From assembly GCA_963659365.1 (NCBI GenBank), contig CAVKTI010000042.1, forward strand, positions 1 through 22,453: a stretch of 22,453 nucleotides of DNA, given 5' to 3'. Under the pieces are notes generated by a model. It did no database searches and was not told where the DNA came from. It was given only the letters and a program-made list of their open reading frames with translations. A program made the position numbers and the translations under genes. This DNA comes from W0P28-013 sp963659365 (GTDB lineage Bacteria > Bacteroidota > Bacteroidia > Bacteroidales > Paludibacteraceae). Of the stretch, positions 1 to 7,840 are shown piece by piece (the first letter of the stretch is position 1; every line of letters starts with the position of its first letter).

Positions 1-4
1 TTTT

Positions 5-76
5 GGCCCATTCGTCTATCGGTTAGGACGCAAGATTTTCATTCTTGAAAGAGCAGTTCGATTCTGCTATGGGCTA
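5..76 (+). tRNA. tRNA-Glu (anticodon TTC)
   Basis: The sequence folds as a full cloverleaf of 72 nt: 7-bp acceptor stem (GGCCCAT with ATGGGCT, first pair G-U), a 3-bp D stem (GTC/GAC), a 5-bp anticodon stem (CAAGA/TCTTG) around the loop TTTTCAT, a 4-nt variable loop and a 5-bp T stem (AGCAG/CTGCT) around TTCGATT. The anticodon at loop positions 34-36 is TTC, which reads Glu codons. The discriminator base is A76 and CCA is not encoded. It lies 27 nt before rpsT, so the two may share a transcript; its own promoter is outside the window. Confidence 0.95.
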
Positions 77-103
77 CAAACTAAACGCATAAAATTTGTT
101 ATA

Positions 104-358
104 ATGGCAAATCACAAATCATCTATCAAAAGGATTCGTCAGACAGAAAAACGCCGCTTGAGCAACAGATATTACGCCCGCACCGCTCGTAACGCTGTGC
201 GCGAATTGCGTGCCACCACCGACAAAGCCGTTGGGAGCGAACTGCTGAAAAAAGTTGCGTCGATGCTGGACAAATTGGCAAAACGCCACATCATTCATCG
301 GAACAAAGCCAGCAATCTGAAATCGAAACTCACGCTGCATGTCAATAAATTGGCATAA
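104..358 (+). CDS. rpsT: 30S ribosomal protein S20
   Basis: This 84-residue, very basic protein is a primary 16S rRNA-binding protein of the small ribosomal subunit. The N-terminus MANHKSSIKRIRQTEKRR is the family signature, followed by the Arg/Lys-rich helical hairpin typical of S20, and the C-terminal part (HRNKASNLKSKL) matches the conserved end where S20 proteins read NKAARHKSRL-like. The length is normal for the family. The ATG at 104 has no strong Shine-Dalgarno, which is common in Bacteroidota. It follows tRNA-Glu closely and is followed 30 nt later by a strong intrinsic terminator, so it is the last gene of its transcript. Confidence 0.97.
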   Translation: MANHKSSIKRIRQTEKRRLSNRYYARTARNAVRELRATTDKAVGSELLKKVASMLDKLAKRHIIHRNKASNLKSKLTLHVNKLA

Positions 359-388
359 TGCGCTAAATTAGTTTGAAAGTTTGTTAGA

Positions 389-416
389 AAACCCCTCCTT
401 TTTCGAGGAGGGGTTT
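389..416 (+). terminator. Intrinsic terminator after rpsT, possibly bidirectional
   Basis: A perfect 10-bp stem, AAACCCCTCC (389-398) with GGAGGGGTTT (407-416), closes an 8-nt loop. It lies between rpsT (plus) and the end of cydB (minus). The stem has A/T at both ends, so it could stop transcripts coming from either side. Confidence 0.85.
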
Positions 417-463
417 CTCTTTGTGTGTTGTTCCGATGGTTGCCAGAACCAGCGCAGACGGCA

Positions 464-1588
464 TCAATAGGTATCTTGGCGAGTAATCGGGTGTGCATCG
501 AGCGCGCGCCAAGCATAGACGATGTAGGCCAGCACCAGCGGAATAACGAGCGACACATAGAACATCACTTGCAGCGTGAATGGGCTCGACGAACTATTGG
601 CGATGGTGAGCGAACTCTGCAAGTCGTGCGACGATGGGTAGTAGGCTGTGCCGTTGAGTCCCGCCACCAAAAACAGGCAGAACACCGCCAGCACGCTGCC
701 AATGCCAGTTGCCCAAATGCCGCGCTTCGAGCGTGTGAAAATGCCCATAACAAAGCCCAAAAGCACCAATAGCACGCCCAGCAAAAAGAGAGCCAGCACC
801 AGCGGCATCTGCAAGAAATTGTGCAGATACTTGTACGGCTCCATCGACACAGTGCCATCGGCGGCCACCGCAAAACCATCGGCTACGAGCAGATGCACCA
901 GCCAAGTGAGGAAAGCCACCAAAAACAGCACCACCGACACAGGCAGCGTTTTGCGCAGTCGGGCTACCGTTTCATCGTCGTCGATATTGTTGATGAGATA
1001 GAGCGCGCCGAGCGTCAGTACAAGGAAAAAGACCGCCAGCCCAAGCGTTACATTCCACGGATTGGCCAGTGCTTCGAGGCCGTGCCACGCACTGCCCCAC
1101 ACACTGATAGTTGGCATGAGGCTGCCATCGGTAATCGCCTCTTTGTTGACCAAAAAATCGGAACCTGTGAAAAAAGTGCCAACAGCCGTGCCAACCACAA
1201 ATGGACCGATGAAACCATTGACCGCCAAGAAGAAACGGAATGTATTGACACCGAGCAGATTGCCGCGGCGCACCTGAAATTCGTAGGAAACGGCTTGAAA
1301 CACAAACGACACGAGCAGCAGAATCCACACCCAGTAGGCACCGCCAAAACTCGTGCTGTAGAAGAGTGGGAACGAAGCAAAAAATGCGCCGCCAAACAGC
1401 ACCAGCGTTGTAAAAGTCAGTTCCCATTTGCGCCCTGTGGAGGCGATTATCATTTTGCGCTGCATTTCGCCGCGCCCAAGTATCATGGCGAGAAAATTTC
1501 CGCCTTGTACGAACATGAGGAACACCAACAAACCCGCCAAAAGGGAGATGATGCACCACCAATACTGTTGTAAAAAAGAGTATGACAT
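464..1588 (-). CDS. cydB: Cytochrome bd ubiquinol oxidase subunit II
   Basis: The product is a 374-residue polytopic membrane protein, subunit II of the cytochrome bd quinol oxidase, a high-oxygen-affinity terminal oxidase that builds proton motive force and scavenges O2. Many hydrophobic segments of about 20 residues run along the whole chain. The N-terminal region with the GGNF-type turn near residue 30 and the GRKWEL...FGGAFFASFPLFYSTSFGG stretch correspond to the conserved first part of CydB, where E. coli has GGALFAAWP-like sequence. The length is close to the usual 335-385. The ATG at 1588 opens the first hydrophobic helix directly. Its partner cydA lies upstream on the same strand, but 424 bp away instead of the usual few bases. 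Identification is firm from sequence plus neighbour. Confidence 0.95.
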   Translation of the reverse strand: MSYSFLQQYWWCIISLLAGLLVFLMFVQGGNFLAMILGRGEMQRKMIIASTGRKWELTFTTLVLFGGAFFASFPLFYSTSFGGAYWVWILLLVSFVFQAVSYEFQVRRGNLLGVNTFRFFLAVNGFIGPFVVGTAVGTFFTGSDFLVNKEAITDGSLMPTISVWGSAWHGLEALANPWNVTLGLAVFFLVLTLGALYLINNIDDDETVARLRKTLPVSVVLFLVAFLTWLVHLLVADGFAVAADGTVSMEPYKYLHNFLQMPLVLALFLLGVLLVLLGFVMGIFTRSKRGIWATGIGSVLAVFCLFLVAGLNGTAYYPSSHDLQSSLTIANSSSSPFTLQVMFYVSLVIPLVLAYIVYAWRALDAHPITRQDTY

Positions 1589-1743
1589 GGCTTAAAGTTT
1601 TTTTAGGTTATTTTTTATTTGAGTTTTGCAAGTAAAATTTATCCTGTTTTTCGTTCATTTCTTTTGACGACCAAAAGAAACGAACCAAAGAAAAGTCGCG
1701 GCAGGGGCGCGAGCGTTGCCAAAAATTGGCGGTTTTGGTTTCG

Positions 1744-1782
1744 GCGGAATTAAACTCGCTTTCGCTCAAACAGTAATTCCGC
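1744..1782. repeat. Inverted repeat, 9-bp arms
   Basis: GCGGAATTA (1744-1752) is the exact reverse complement of TAATTCCGC (1774-1782), with a 21-nt centre. A run of five T follows on the plus strand, so it looks like an intrinsic terminator in that direction although no plus-strand gene ends here. It is more likely part of a dispersed repeat. Confidence 0.6.
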
Positions 1783-1910
1783 TTTTTCGAAACACAAAAC
1801 CTGATTTTTGACACTCGCCGCCCAATGCCGTTCGCATTTCGAAAAGCCGCAATTATTATTCATTGTTAATTTTTCATTATTCATTGGTTCCCAACCCCTC
1901 CGCTTCGCTC

Positions 1911-1929
1911 GTCCCCTTGCAAAGGGGAC
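1911..1929. repeat. Short perfect hairpin in cydA-cydB spacer
   Basis: GTCCCCTT and AAGGGGAC form a perfect 8-bp stem with the loop GCA. Similar C/G-run hairpins occur in the spacers before nuclease 2 (19629-19647) and nuclease 3 (21054-21072), always next to the iterated word tracts. Confidence 0.65.
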
Positions 1930-2012
1930 AGGTTTGCGTTCCGAAACGCCGCAATCTTCAAATTTTCAAATCTTCAAATCTTCAAATAATTAAGTAATTG
2001 GAAATTAGGCAA

Positions 2013-3530
2013 TTAACTAATTTTTTTGCGTGTTTTTGTTGGCGTAGGGTCGTCGATTTGTGGGCCAAGCGCAATGGCTTTGCACATGATGCGCAGTTCG
2101 ATAACGAGGAAGAGCGTAAATATCGCCACAAAGATGAAGAAAGTGGTTCTCACCGCCGACACACTCAGGCTCGACATTGCCACATTCACAGGCAGCAGGT
2201 CTTGAATAGCCCACGGTTGCCGCCCCACTTCGGCCACAATCCAGCCAAATTGCCCAGCAAGATAGACCAGCGGAATGGAGAGAATGCCAAGCCATAAGAG
2301 CCATTTCATCTGCCCCATTTTCTCTTTGTAGGCAAACCACAGGCTGAGGCAAAGCACGCCAAACAGAATCATACCGAAGCCAATCATAAGGCGAAACGAC
2401 CAAAAGAGCAGATTTTCGTTCGGGAAAACATCTTCGGGAGCGTTCAGGTAGCCATAGCCGAGATAGGCGATTGTCTGGTCGAGTACGGCCTTGTATTCCG
2501 CCGCCGCTTCGGGTGCAGAATCTTTCAGCAGGCGGTAGTTTTTCAGTGCATCGATAGCCATGCGGCCGTTTGCCATCTTCTCTTCCACAGCGAGAATCTC
2601 GTTGCCAGCGTTATCCACATATCCCGACAAAATATCCTGTTTGCCTGGAATGTAGGCCTCAGCATCTTTGGCAGCAAGCAGCGAAAGCATTTTCGGCACT
2701 TCCACGCCAGGCACTACGGTGAATGCTGCGCCACGCCCGCCTTTGTCGAGTTTTTCGATAGCGGCGAATTTGGCAGGTTGAAACTCCGCCACATGCTCGC
2801 CAGCAATATCGCCCGAAAACATAGTTGCCAGCAGTCCAATAAGTCCGACAATGGCACTGACGATGATACTCTGTTTGGCAAAACGCGGCTCGCGTCCTTT
2901 GAGCAGGTACCAACAACTGATGCCGACAGCCACCACGCCACCTGTAGCCCAACCGCTAAACACGGCGTGGAAAAATTTGCTCACCGCCACAGGATTGGAC
3001 GCCACCGCCCAAAACGAAACCATCTCGTTGCGCACCGTGTCGGGGTTGAACGCTGTGCCAACAGGGTGTTGCATCCAGCCGTTGGCCACCAAAATCCAGT
3101 AGGCCGAAATGGCAGCGCCAATGCCTGTGAGCCATGTCGAAGCCAGATGAAATTTCGGGTTCACCTTGTCCCAACCGAAATACATCACTGCCACAAAAGT
3201 GGCTTCGATAAAGAACGCCACAATGCCCTCGACGGCAAGCGGCGCGCCAAAAATATCGCCGACAAACCACGAGTAGTTGCTCCAATTGGTGCCAAACTCA
3301 AACTCGAGAATAAGCCCTGTGGCGATGCCGACGGCAAAGTTGATGCCAAAAATTTTCATCCAAAACTTGGCCGTCTTTTTCCAAAACTCGTCCTTTGTAA
3401 TCAGGTAGAGCGTTTCCATTGTTGCCATAATCATCGACAAGCCCAGCGTAAGCGGCACAAAGAGCCAATGATAGGCGGCGGTCATAGCAAATTGCATGCG
3501 CGACCAGTCAATCAAAGCGGTTACATCCAT
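2013..3530 (-). CDS. cydA: Cytochrome bd ubiquinol oxidase subunit I
   Basis: This is subunit I of cytochrome bd, which carries hemes b558, b595 and d and the quinol site. At about 505 residues it is close to the E. coli length. Visible key residues: His21 in the AAYHWLFVPLTLG segment (equivalent to E. coli His19), Glu101 and Glu109 in the EGIVAFFIE helix, His188 in SKFFHAVFSGW (His186 equivalent), Lys255 and Glu260 in AKFAAIE at the start of the Q loop (quinol-binding Lys252/Glu257), and Met383 in FRLMIGFG (Met393 equivalent). The GRQPW motif is at about 438. The Q-loop region between about 240 and 370 is long. It follows the DUF4492 gene by 28 nt on the same strand. Confidence 0.97.
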   Translation of the reverse strand: MDVTALIDWSRMQFAMTAAYHWLFVPLTLGLSMIMATMETLYLITKDEFWKKTAKFWMKIFGINFAVGIATGLILEFEFGTNWSNYSWFVGDIFGAPLAVEGIVAFFIEATFVAVMYFGWDKVNPKFHLASTWLTGIGAAISAYWILVANGWMQHPVGTAFNPDTVRNEMVSFWAVASNPVAVSKFFHAVFSGWATGGVVAVGISCWYLLKGREPRFAKQSIIVSAIVGLIGLLATMFSGDIAGEHVAEFQPAKFAAIEKLDKGGRGAAFTVVPGVEVPKMLSLLAAKDAEAYIPGKQDILSGYVDNAGNEILAVEEKMANGRMAIDALKNYRLLKDSAPEAAAEYKAVLDQTIAYLGYGYLNAPEDVFPNENLLFWSFRLMIGFGMILFGVLCLSLWFAYKEKMGQMKWLLWLGILSIPLVYLAGQFGWIVAEVGRQPWAIQDLLPVNVAMSSLSVSAVRTTFFIFVAIFTLFLVIELRIMCKAIALGPQIDDPTPTKTRKKIS

Positions 3531-3558
3531 AGCGGTAAAAGATTAAAGGTTTGTATTT

Positions 3559-3789
3559 TTAGTTGCTGTCGTACGGTTGCGAAAGTGCTGCGCCCACCAC
3601 ATCGCTCTTTTCGGCATCGGTTTTGCCCTCCATGGCAGGCCGAAAAAAGAATAGGCGCAAAACGGCGAACAGAATGATGATTTTCAGAAAAATGAGCAGC
3701 CAGAGCGTCCGTCCCCAAGTCATCGACCGAAAGCCATCGACATAGAAACGCCACACCGAAATCAAAAAAGAGCCACCCTTCGTGCGCAT
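3559..3789 (-). CDS. DUF4492 family small membrane protein linked to cydAB
   Basis: The product is a 76-residue protein with one clear membrane segment (LWLLIFLKIIILFAVLRLFFF). The sequence around WRFYVDGFRSMTWGRTLW and the following helix match DUF4492, a small family found beside cytochrome bd genes in Bacteroidota and Campylobacterota. Its role is unproven; it may be an accessory or assembly subunit. I start it at the ATG at 3789, because GGGGAGA sits 6 nt upstream as a good ribosome binding site and the protein then has typical family length. Two upstream ATGs (3801, 3876) only add a poorly conserved extension. It heads the cyd cluster. Confidence 0.8.
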   Translation of the reverse strand: MRTKGGSFLISVWRFYVDGFRSMTWGRTLWLLIFLKIIILFAVLRLFFFRPAMEGKTDAEKSDVVGAALSQPYDSN

Positions 3790-4166
3790 AATTCTCCCCA
3801 TTTTTCGCTCCAAAAAATTTTTGACGCTCTGTAGGGAATTTCTATAAATTCCCCATTTTGTAAAAAAGTTCAACAAATAATGAATTTCTGAACACTTTTG
3901 TGCGCTTTTTGTTTTTGGACTGCATCTGTCTGACTTTCACTCAATTACAATGCCACCGCATTGCGCTTTCGTTCAAGCCAAACATCTGTTAGTCCAAAAT
4001 TCAAAAATCACTACAAAGAAATTTATAGAAATCCCCCAAAATTAGAACTAATTTTCAACCCGACAATCAAATTTAACCTATGTTATGTTTTTTTATAAAA
4101 AAATAAGCCGTTTTTTGTGCGAAATTTTGTTACTTTTGTGAAGTAATTTTGCAAAAACAAAGAGAA
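3790..4166. other. Divergent intergenic region between the cyd cluster and radC
   Basis: No gene is seen here. The stretch is AT-rich and must carry promoters for both directions. On the minus strand two matches to TAnnTTTG exist (TAAATTTG at 4075-4068 and TAATTTTG at 4044-4037), but neither has a clear -33 box. For radC see the box at 4131-4138. Confidence 0.5.
4131..4138 (+). promoter_or_regulatory. Putative -7 box of radC promoter (TACTTTTG)
   Basis: TACTTTTG fits the Bacteroidota -7 consensus TAnnTTTG and lies 28 nt before the preferred radC ATG, which would give a short leader. The nearest TTTG upstream (4114-4117) is only 13 nt away, shorter than the usual spacing of about 19-20, so the -33 element is doubtful. 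Confidence 0.5.
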
Positions 4167-4856
4167 ATGGAACACGCCAACCTGAAATCGTGGGCTGATA
4201 GCGACAAACCACGCGAAAAACTGATGAGACACGGCACTGCCGCCTTGAGCGACACCGAACTGCTGGCCATTCTGCTGCGCACTGGCACACGCGACGAAAC
4301 TGTGGTGGAACTGGCGCGGCGCATACTTGCGTCGGTGCAAAACAACCTCGACGAACTGGGCAAACTTGGCGTGAACGAGTTGCGCAAAAACTTCAAAGGC
4401 ATCGGCGAAACCAAGGCCATCACGCTGATTGCTGCGCTAGAACTCGGTCGGCGGCGCAAAGAGTCGCAGGCGTTGGAGCGGCCGCAGATAGGCAATAGCC
4501 ACGATGTGGCGCGCTACTTTCAGCCGCTGTTGGCCGACCTGCCGCACGAGGAGTTTTGGGCGATGACCCTCAACCGCCAACACCGCATAATCGACGCGCG
4601 CTGCGTGGGCAAAGGCGGCGTGAGTGCAACCGCCATCGACACAAAAATCATACTGAAAATGGCGGTCGAACAGTTGGCGAGCGCGCTGGTGCTGTGCCAC
4701 AACCACCCGAGCGGCAGTCTGACACCAAGCCAGTACGACGACGCAATAACGCAAAAAATGGCCAACGCTTGCCGCCACCTCGACATACAACTGCTGGATC
4801 ACATCATCATCGGCGGCAAAGGGCACTACAGTTTTGCCGACAATGGGCGGCTGTGA
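4167..4856 (+). CDS. radC: RadC family JAB-domain protein
   Basis: The product is a 229-residue RadC/UPF0758 protein. The N-terminal part (KPREKLMRHGTAALSDTELL) and the helix-hairpin-helix region to about residue 90 are typical. The C-terminal JAB/JAMM metalloprotease-like domain carries a complete metal site: a Glu in HEEFWAMTLN, His178 and His180 in HNHPSG, Ser188 and Asp191 in the SQYD segment. The name comes from an old link to DNA repair that has not held up well; the biochemical role is unclear. I choose the ATG at 4167 over the in-frame TTG at 4149, because it gives the usual N-terminus and has AAAGAGA just upstream. It appears monocistronic, with a separate promoter for gcvP behind it. 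Confidence 0.93.
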   Translation: MEHANLKSWADSDKPREKLMRHGTAALSDTELLAILLRTGTRDETVVELARRILASVQNNLDELGKLGVNELRKNFKGIGETKAITLIAALELGRRRKESQALERPQIGNSHDVARYFQPLLADLPHEEFWAMTLNRQHRIIDARCVGKGGVSATAIDTKIILKMAVEQLASALVLCHNHPSGSLTPSQYDDAITQKMANACRHLDIQLLDHIIIGGKGHYSFADNGRL

Positions 4857-4864
4857 AAAAGTTT

Positions 4865-4896
4865 TCTGCCAAAAATAGCGTCTGTCTGCCAAAAAT
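4865..4896 (+). repeat. Two direct copies of TCTGCCAAAAAT upstream of gcvP
   Basis: The 12-mer occurs exactly at 4865-4876 and 4885-4896, a 20-base period (about two helical turns), ending 4 bp before the presumed -7 box of gcvP. This spacing would suit a regulator binding one face of the helix, but it could also be chance duplication. Confidence 0.5.
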
Positions 4897-4900
4897 GTTG

Positions 4901-4908
4901 TATTTTTG
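4901..4908 (+). promoter_or_regulatory. Putative -7 box of gcvP promoter (TATTTTTG)
   Basis: TATTTTTG fits TAnnTTTG and lies 37 nt before the gcvP ATG. No perfect TTTG -33 element is present; the closest is TCTG at 4881-4884. Confidence 0.5.
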
Positions 4909-4945
4909 TAAGTTATAAGCAAAACCTACGCTATACACTATACAA

Positions 4946-7792
4946 ATGAAAACAGACACTTTTTCGCACAGGCATATCGGCCTTACGGCGCACGATTTGC
5001 CGCACATGCTCGAAACTATCGGCGTGAAAACGGTCGATGAACTCATCGACCAGACCATTCCAGCGGCAATTCGCCTGAAAAAGCCATTGCACCTGCCAGC
5101 CGCCATGAGCGAACACGAATTTGCGGCGCACATTCACGCCATTGCACAAAAAAATCGGTTGGCCGACAACTACATCGGACTCGGCTACTACGGCACCACC
5201 ACGCCCGCCGTGATTCTGCGCAATGTGTTCGAAAATCCCGTTTGGTACACCTCGTACACGCCCTATCAGGCCGAAATATCGCAAGGGCGTTTGGAGGCGT
5301 TGCTCAATTTCCAAACCATGATTTCGGATTTGACCGCGCTGCCGCTGGCCAACTGCTCGCTGCTCGACGAGGCTACCGCCGCCGCCGAAGCCATGACAAT
5401 GATGCACAACTTGCGCGACCGCGACCAAGTGAAAGCGAGCGTGAACAGACTTTTTGTCGATGAAAAACTGTTTCCGCAAACAATCGATGTGCTGCGCACA
5501 CGCAGTCTGCCGCAAGGCGTCGAACTGCTGATTGGCGACTGGAAAACATTCGATTTCGGCACGCCTGTGTTCGGTGCAATCGTGCAATATCCCAACAGCG
5601 ACGGCGCAATTTGCGACTACCGCACATTCGCCGAAAAATGCCACGCCAACGGCGCAAAAATCACTGCCATTGCCGACATTTTGGCACTGACGCTGCTCTT
5701 GCCGCCGGGCGAATGGGGCGCCGACATCGCCGTGGGTTCGACGCAACGCTTCGGTATGCCGCTCTACTTTGGCGGACCGTCGGCGGGCTACATGGCCACA
5801 CGCGACGAATACAAACGCTCGATGCCCGGACGCATCATCGGCATATCGAAAGATGCCAACGGCAAACCTGCGCTGCGCCTTGCGCTGCAAACACGCGAAC
5901 AGCACATCAAGCGCGAAAAAGCCACCTCGAACATCTGCACCGCACAAGCACTGCCCGCCATCATGGCTGGATTCTACGCCGCTTGGCACGGCAACGACGG
6001 TCTGCGCGAAATAGCGATGAACGCCCATGTGAAAGCCGTGATGACCGCCAACGAATTGGTGAAACTCGGTTGCCGCCAACTGAACGAAACCTATTTCGAC
6101 ACCATACGCATTGCGCTGCCCGAAGGCGCATCGGTGGAGCGGCTGCGCAAACTGAGCGAGGTGAATCTGGTCAACTTCCGCTATTTCGACAATGGCGAAA
6201 TCGGTATCAGCACCGACGAAACCACCGATACCAACGGCCTTGCCAAAATTGTGGCGCTGTTTGCAAATATCCTCGGCAAAGAGATGCCTACCGCATTCGA
6301 CGGCATCAAAAGCGTGGCGATGCCCAAAGAGTTGCTGCGCCACACGCCTGCGCTGCACCACGAAGTATTCGAGCGTTACCACAGCGAAACCGAGATGATG
6401 CGCTACATCAAAAGCCTCGACCGCAAAGACATTTCGCTCACGCAATCGATGATTTCGCTCGGCTCGTGTACGATGAAACTGAACGCCGCCGCCGAAATGC
6501 TGCCGCTCAGTTGGCCCGAATTTACGGGCATTCACCCATTCGCACCGAAAGAGCAAACCGCTGGTTATCAGGAAATTATCAAAAATCTTTCCGATTATCT
6601 GTGCGAAATCACAGGATTGGCGGCTTGCACGCTGCAACCCAATTCGGGCGCGGCTGGCGAATACACTGGTTTGATGACCATTCGCCGCTATTTGGCTGCC
6701 AACGGCGGTGCGGGGCGCAACACCGTGCTGATTCCCGCTTCGGCACACGGCACTAACCCAGCCAGTGCGGTACAAGCAGGATTCCAAGTGGTGGTAGTGG
6801 CTTGCGATGCGCAGGGCAATGTCGATTTGAACGACCTGAAAGCCAAAGTCGCCGAACACAACGACGACCTTGCCGCACTGATGATAACCTATCCATCGAC
6901 ACATGGCATTTTCGAGCCAGAAATCGTCGAAATTTGCAACACGATACACAGCGTTGGGGCGCAAGTCTATATGGACGGCGCCAACATGAACGCACAGGTC
7001 GGACTCACTTCGCCCGGCGCGATTGGTGCCGATGTGTGCCACCTGAATCTGCACAAAACATTTGCCAGTCCGCACGGCGGCGGTGGCCCCGGCGTAGGCC
7101 CTGTGTGCGTGGCGCAACATTTGGCCGACTATCTGCCGCACCACAATTTCACCGACGCTGCCAATCCGAACACGGCGGTGGCGGCATCGCCGTGGGGAAG
7201 CGCAGGCATACTGCCAATCACCTACGCCTACATTCGCATGATGGGGGCGCAAGGGCTGGCCGAAGCCACCAAAATGGCCATTGTGAGTGCCAACTATTTG
7301 GCAAAACGCCTCGAAAACGACTACGGCATTGTCTATACGGGCAAAACTGGGCGCGTGGGACACGAGATGATTCTCGACTGCCGCCACTTCAAAGCCGAAA
7401 CTGGCATCGACGAAAACGACATTGCCAAACGCCTGATGGACTTCGGATTTCATGCGCCGACGCTCTCGTTCCCTGTGCACGGCACACTGATGATAGAGCC
7501 GACCGAAAGCGAGCCGTTGGCCGAACTCGACCGCTTTGTCGAGGCGCTGCTCGTCATTCGCGACGAGATAGACGATGTGGCGTTTGGTCGTATCGACCGC
7601 AACGACAATCCGCTAAAAAATGCGCCACACCCCGACTACACGCTCATGGCCGACGCTTGGACGCACCCCTACGGACGCGAAAAAGCGGCGTTCCCGCTGC
7701 CATGGGTGCGCGACAACAAATTCCACCTGCCAGTGGCGCGCGTCGATAACGGCTGGGGCGACCGCAATCTGATAACCAACTGCGAAAAGTAA
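4946..7792 (+). CDS. gcvP: Glycine dehydrogenase (decarboxylating), P protein
   Basis: This 948-residue protein is the PLP-dependent P protein of the glycine cleavage system, which decarboxylates glycine and passes the aminomethyl group to lipoylated H protein. It is the fused single-chain form, with N-terminal and C-terminal halves that are separate genes in some bacteria. The N-terminus HRHIGLTAHDLPHML is typical. The PLP-binding lysine is Lys704 in HLNLHKTFASPHGGGGPGVG, preceded by DGANMNAQVGLTSPG. The conserved SCTMKLNAAAEM segment is at about 505-520 and ALQTREQHIKREKATSNICT at about 310-330. Length is normal. The other glycine cleavage genes (gcvT, gcvH, lpd) are not in the window. The next gene starts 48 nt downstream on the same strand and may be cotranscribed. 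Confidence 0.97.
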   Translation: MKTDTFSHRHIGLTAHDLPHMLETIGVKTVDELIDQTIPAAIRLKKPLHLPAAMSEHEFAAHIHAIAQKNRLADNYIGLGYYGTTTPAVILRNVFENPVWYTSYTPYQAEISQGRLEALLNFQTMISDLTALPLANCSLLDEATAAAEAMTMMHNLRDRDQVKASVNRLFVDEKLFPQTIDVLRTRSLPQGVELLIGDWKTFDFGTPVFGAIVQYPNSDGAICDYRTFAEKCHANGAKITAIADILALTLLLPPGEWGADIAVGSTQRFGMPLYFGGPSAGYMATRDEYKRSMPGRIIGISKDANGKPALRLALQTREQHIKREKATSNICTAQALPAIMAGFYAAWHGNDGLREIAMNAHVKAVMTANELVKLGCRQLNETYFDTIRIALPEGASVERLRKLSEVNLVNFRYFDNGEIGISTDETTDTNGLAKIVALFANILGKEMPTAFDGIKSVAMPKELLRHTPALHHEVFERYHSETEMMRYIKSLDRKDISLTQSMISLGSCTMKLNAAAEMLPLSWPEFTGIHPFAPKEQTAGYQEIIKNLSDYLCEITGLAACTLQPNSGAAGEYTGLMTIRRYLAANGGAGRNTVLIPASAHGTNPASAVQAGFQVVVVACDAQGNVDLNDLKAKVAEHNDDLAALMITYPSTHGIFEPEIVEICNTIHSVGAQVYMDGANMNAQVGLTSPGAIGADVCHLNLHKTFASPHGGGGPGVGPVCVAQHLADYLPHHNFTDAANPNTAVAASPWGSAGILPITYAYIRMMGAQGLAEATKMAIVSANYLAKRLENDYGIVYTGKTGRVGHEMILDCRHFKAETGIDENDIAKRLMDFGFHAPTLSFPVHGTLMIEPTESEPLAELDRFVEALLVIRDEIDDVAFGRIDRNDNPLKNAPHPDYTLMADAWTHPYGREKAAFPLPWVRDNKFHLPVARVDNGWGDRNLITNCEK

Positions 7793-7840
7793 TCGGGAGA
7801 AACAGAAAAATCCCATTTTTCAAACAAAAAACAGAAAAAT

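Larger units (their letters stand above)
1589..2012. repeat. 424-bp repeat-rich spacer splitting cydA and cydB
   Basis: No convincing gene lies here. A 68-codon reading frame (1608-1814, minus) is composed of repeat DNA. The spacer holds a 9-bp inverted repeat GCGGAATTA/TAATTCCGC (1744-1752/1774-1782), a perfect 8-bp hairpin GTCCCCTT/AAGGGGAC with a 3-nt loop (1911-1929), and iterated CTTCAAAT words (about 1953-1989). Read on the minus strand, i.e. in the sense of cydAB, the last tract is repeated ATTTGAAG followed or preceded by GATTGCGGCG, the same combination found at 19560-19587 upstream of nuclease 2. From memory, the segment around 1660-1720 resembles DNA dispersed in Bacteroidota genomes. 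Confidence 0.7.

Noticed and set aside
1608..1814. 68-codon frame on the minus strand in the cydA-cydB gap
   Set aside because: It consists of repeat DNA with an inverted repeat inside it. No start signal or protein family is apparent.
4149..4166. TTG start for radC, 18 bp upstream of the ATG
   Set aside because: The ATG at 4167 gives the normal N-terminus and has a purine-rich stretch in front. The TTG would start almost at the expected transcription start.
4857..4945. Glycine riboswitch upstream of gcvP
   Set aside because: The leader is too short and lacks the conserved glycine aptamer core. Only a promoter box and a short direct repeat are visible.
4931..7480. 849-codon open frame antisense to gcvP
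   Set aside because: It is a shadow of the gcvP coding sequence caused by its codon choice. Its translation is rich in His, Arg, Cys and Phe with no family features, while gcvP is a full, motif-complete gene.
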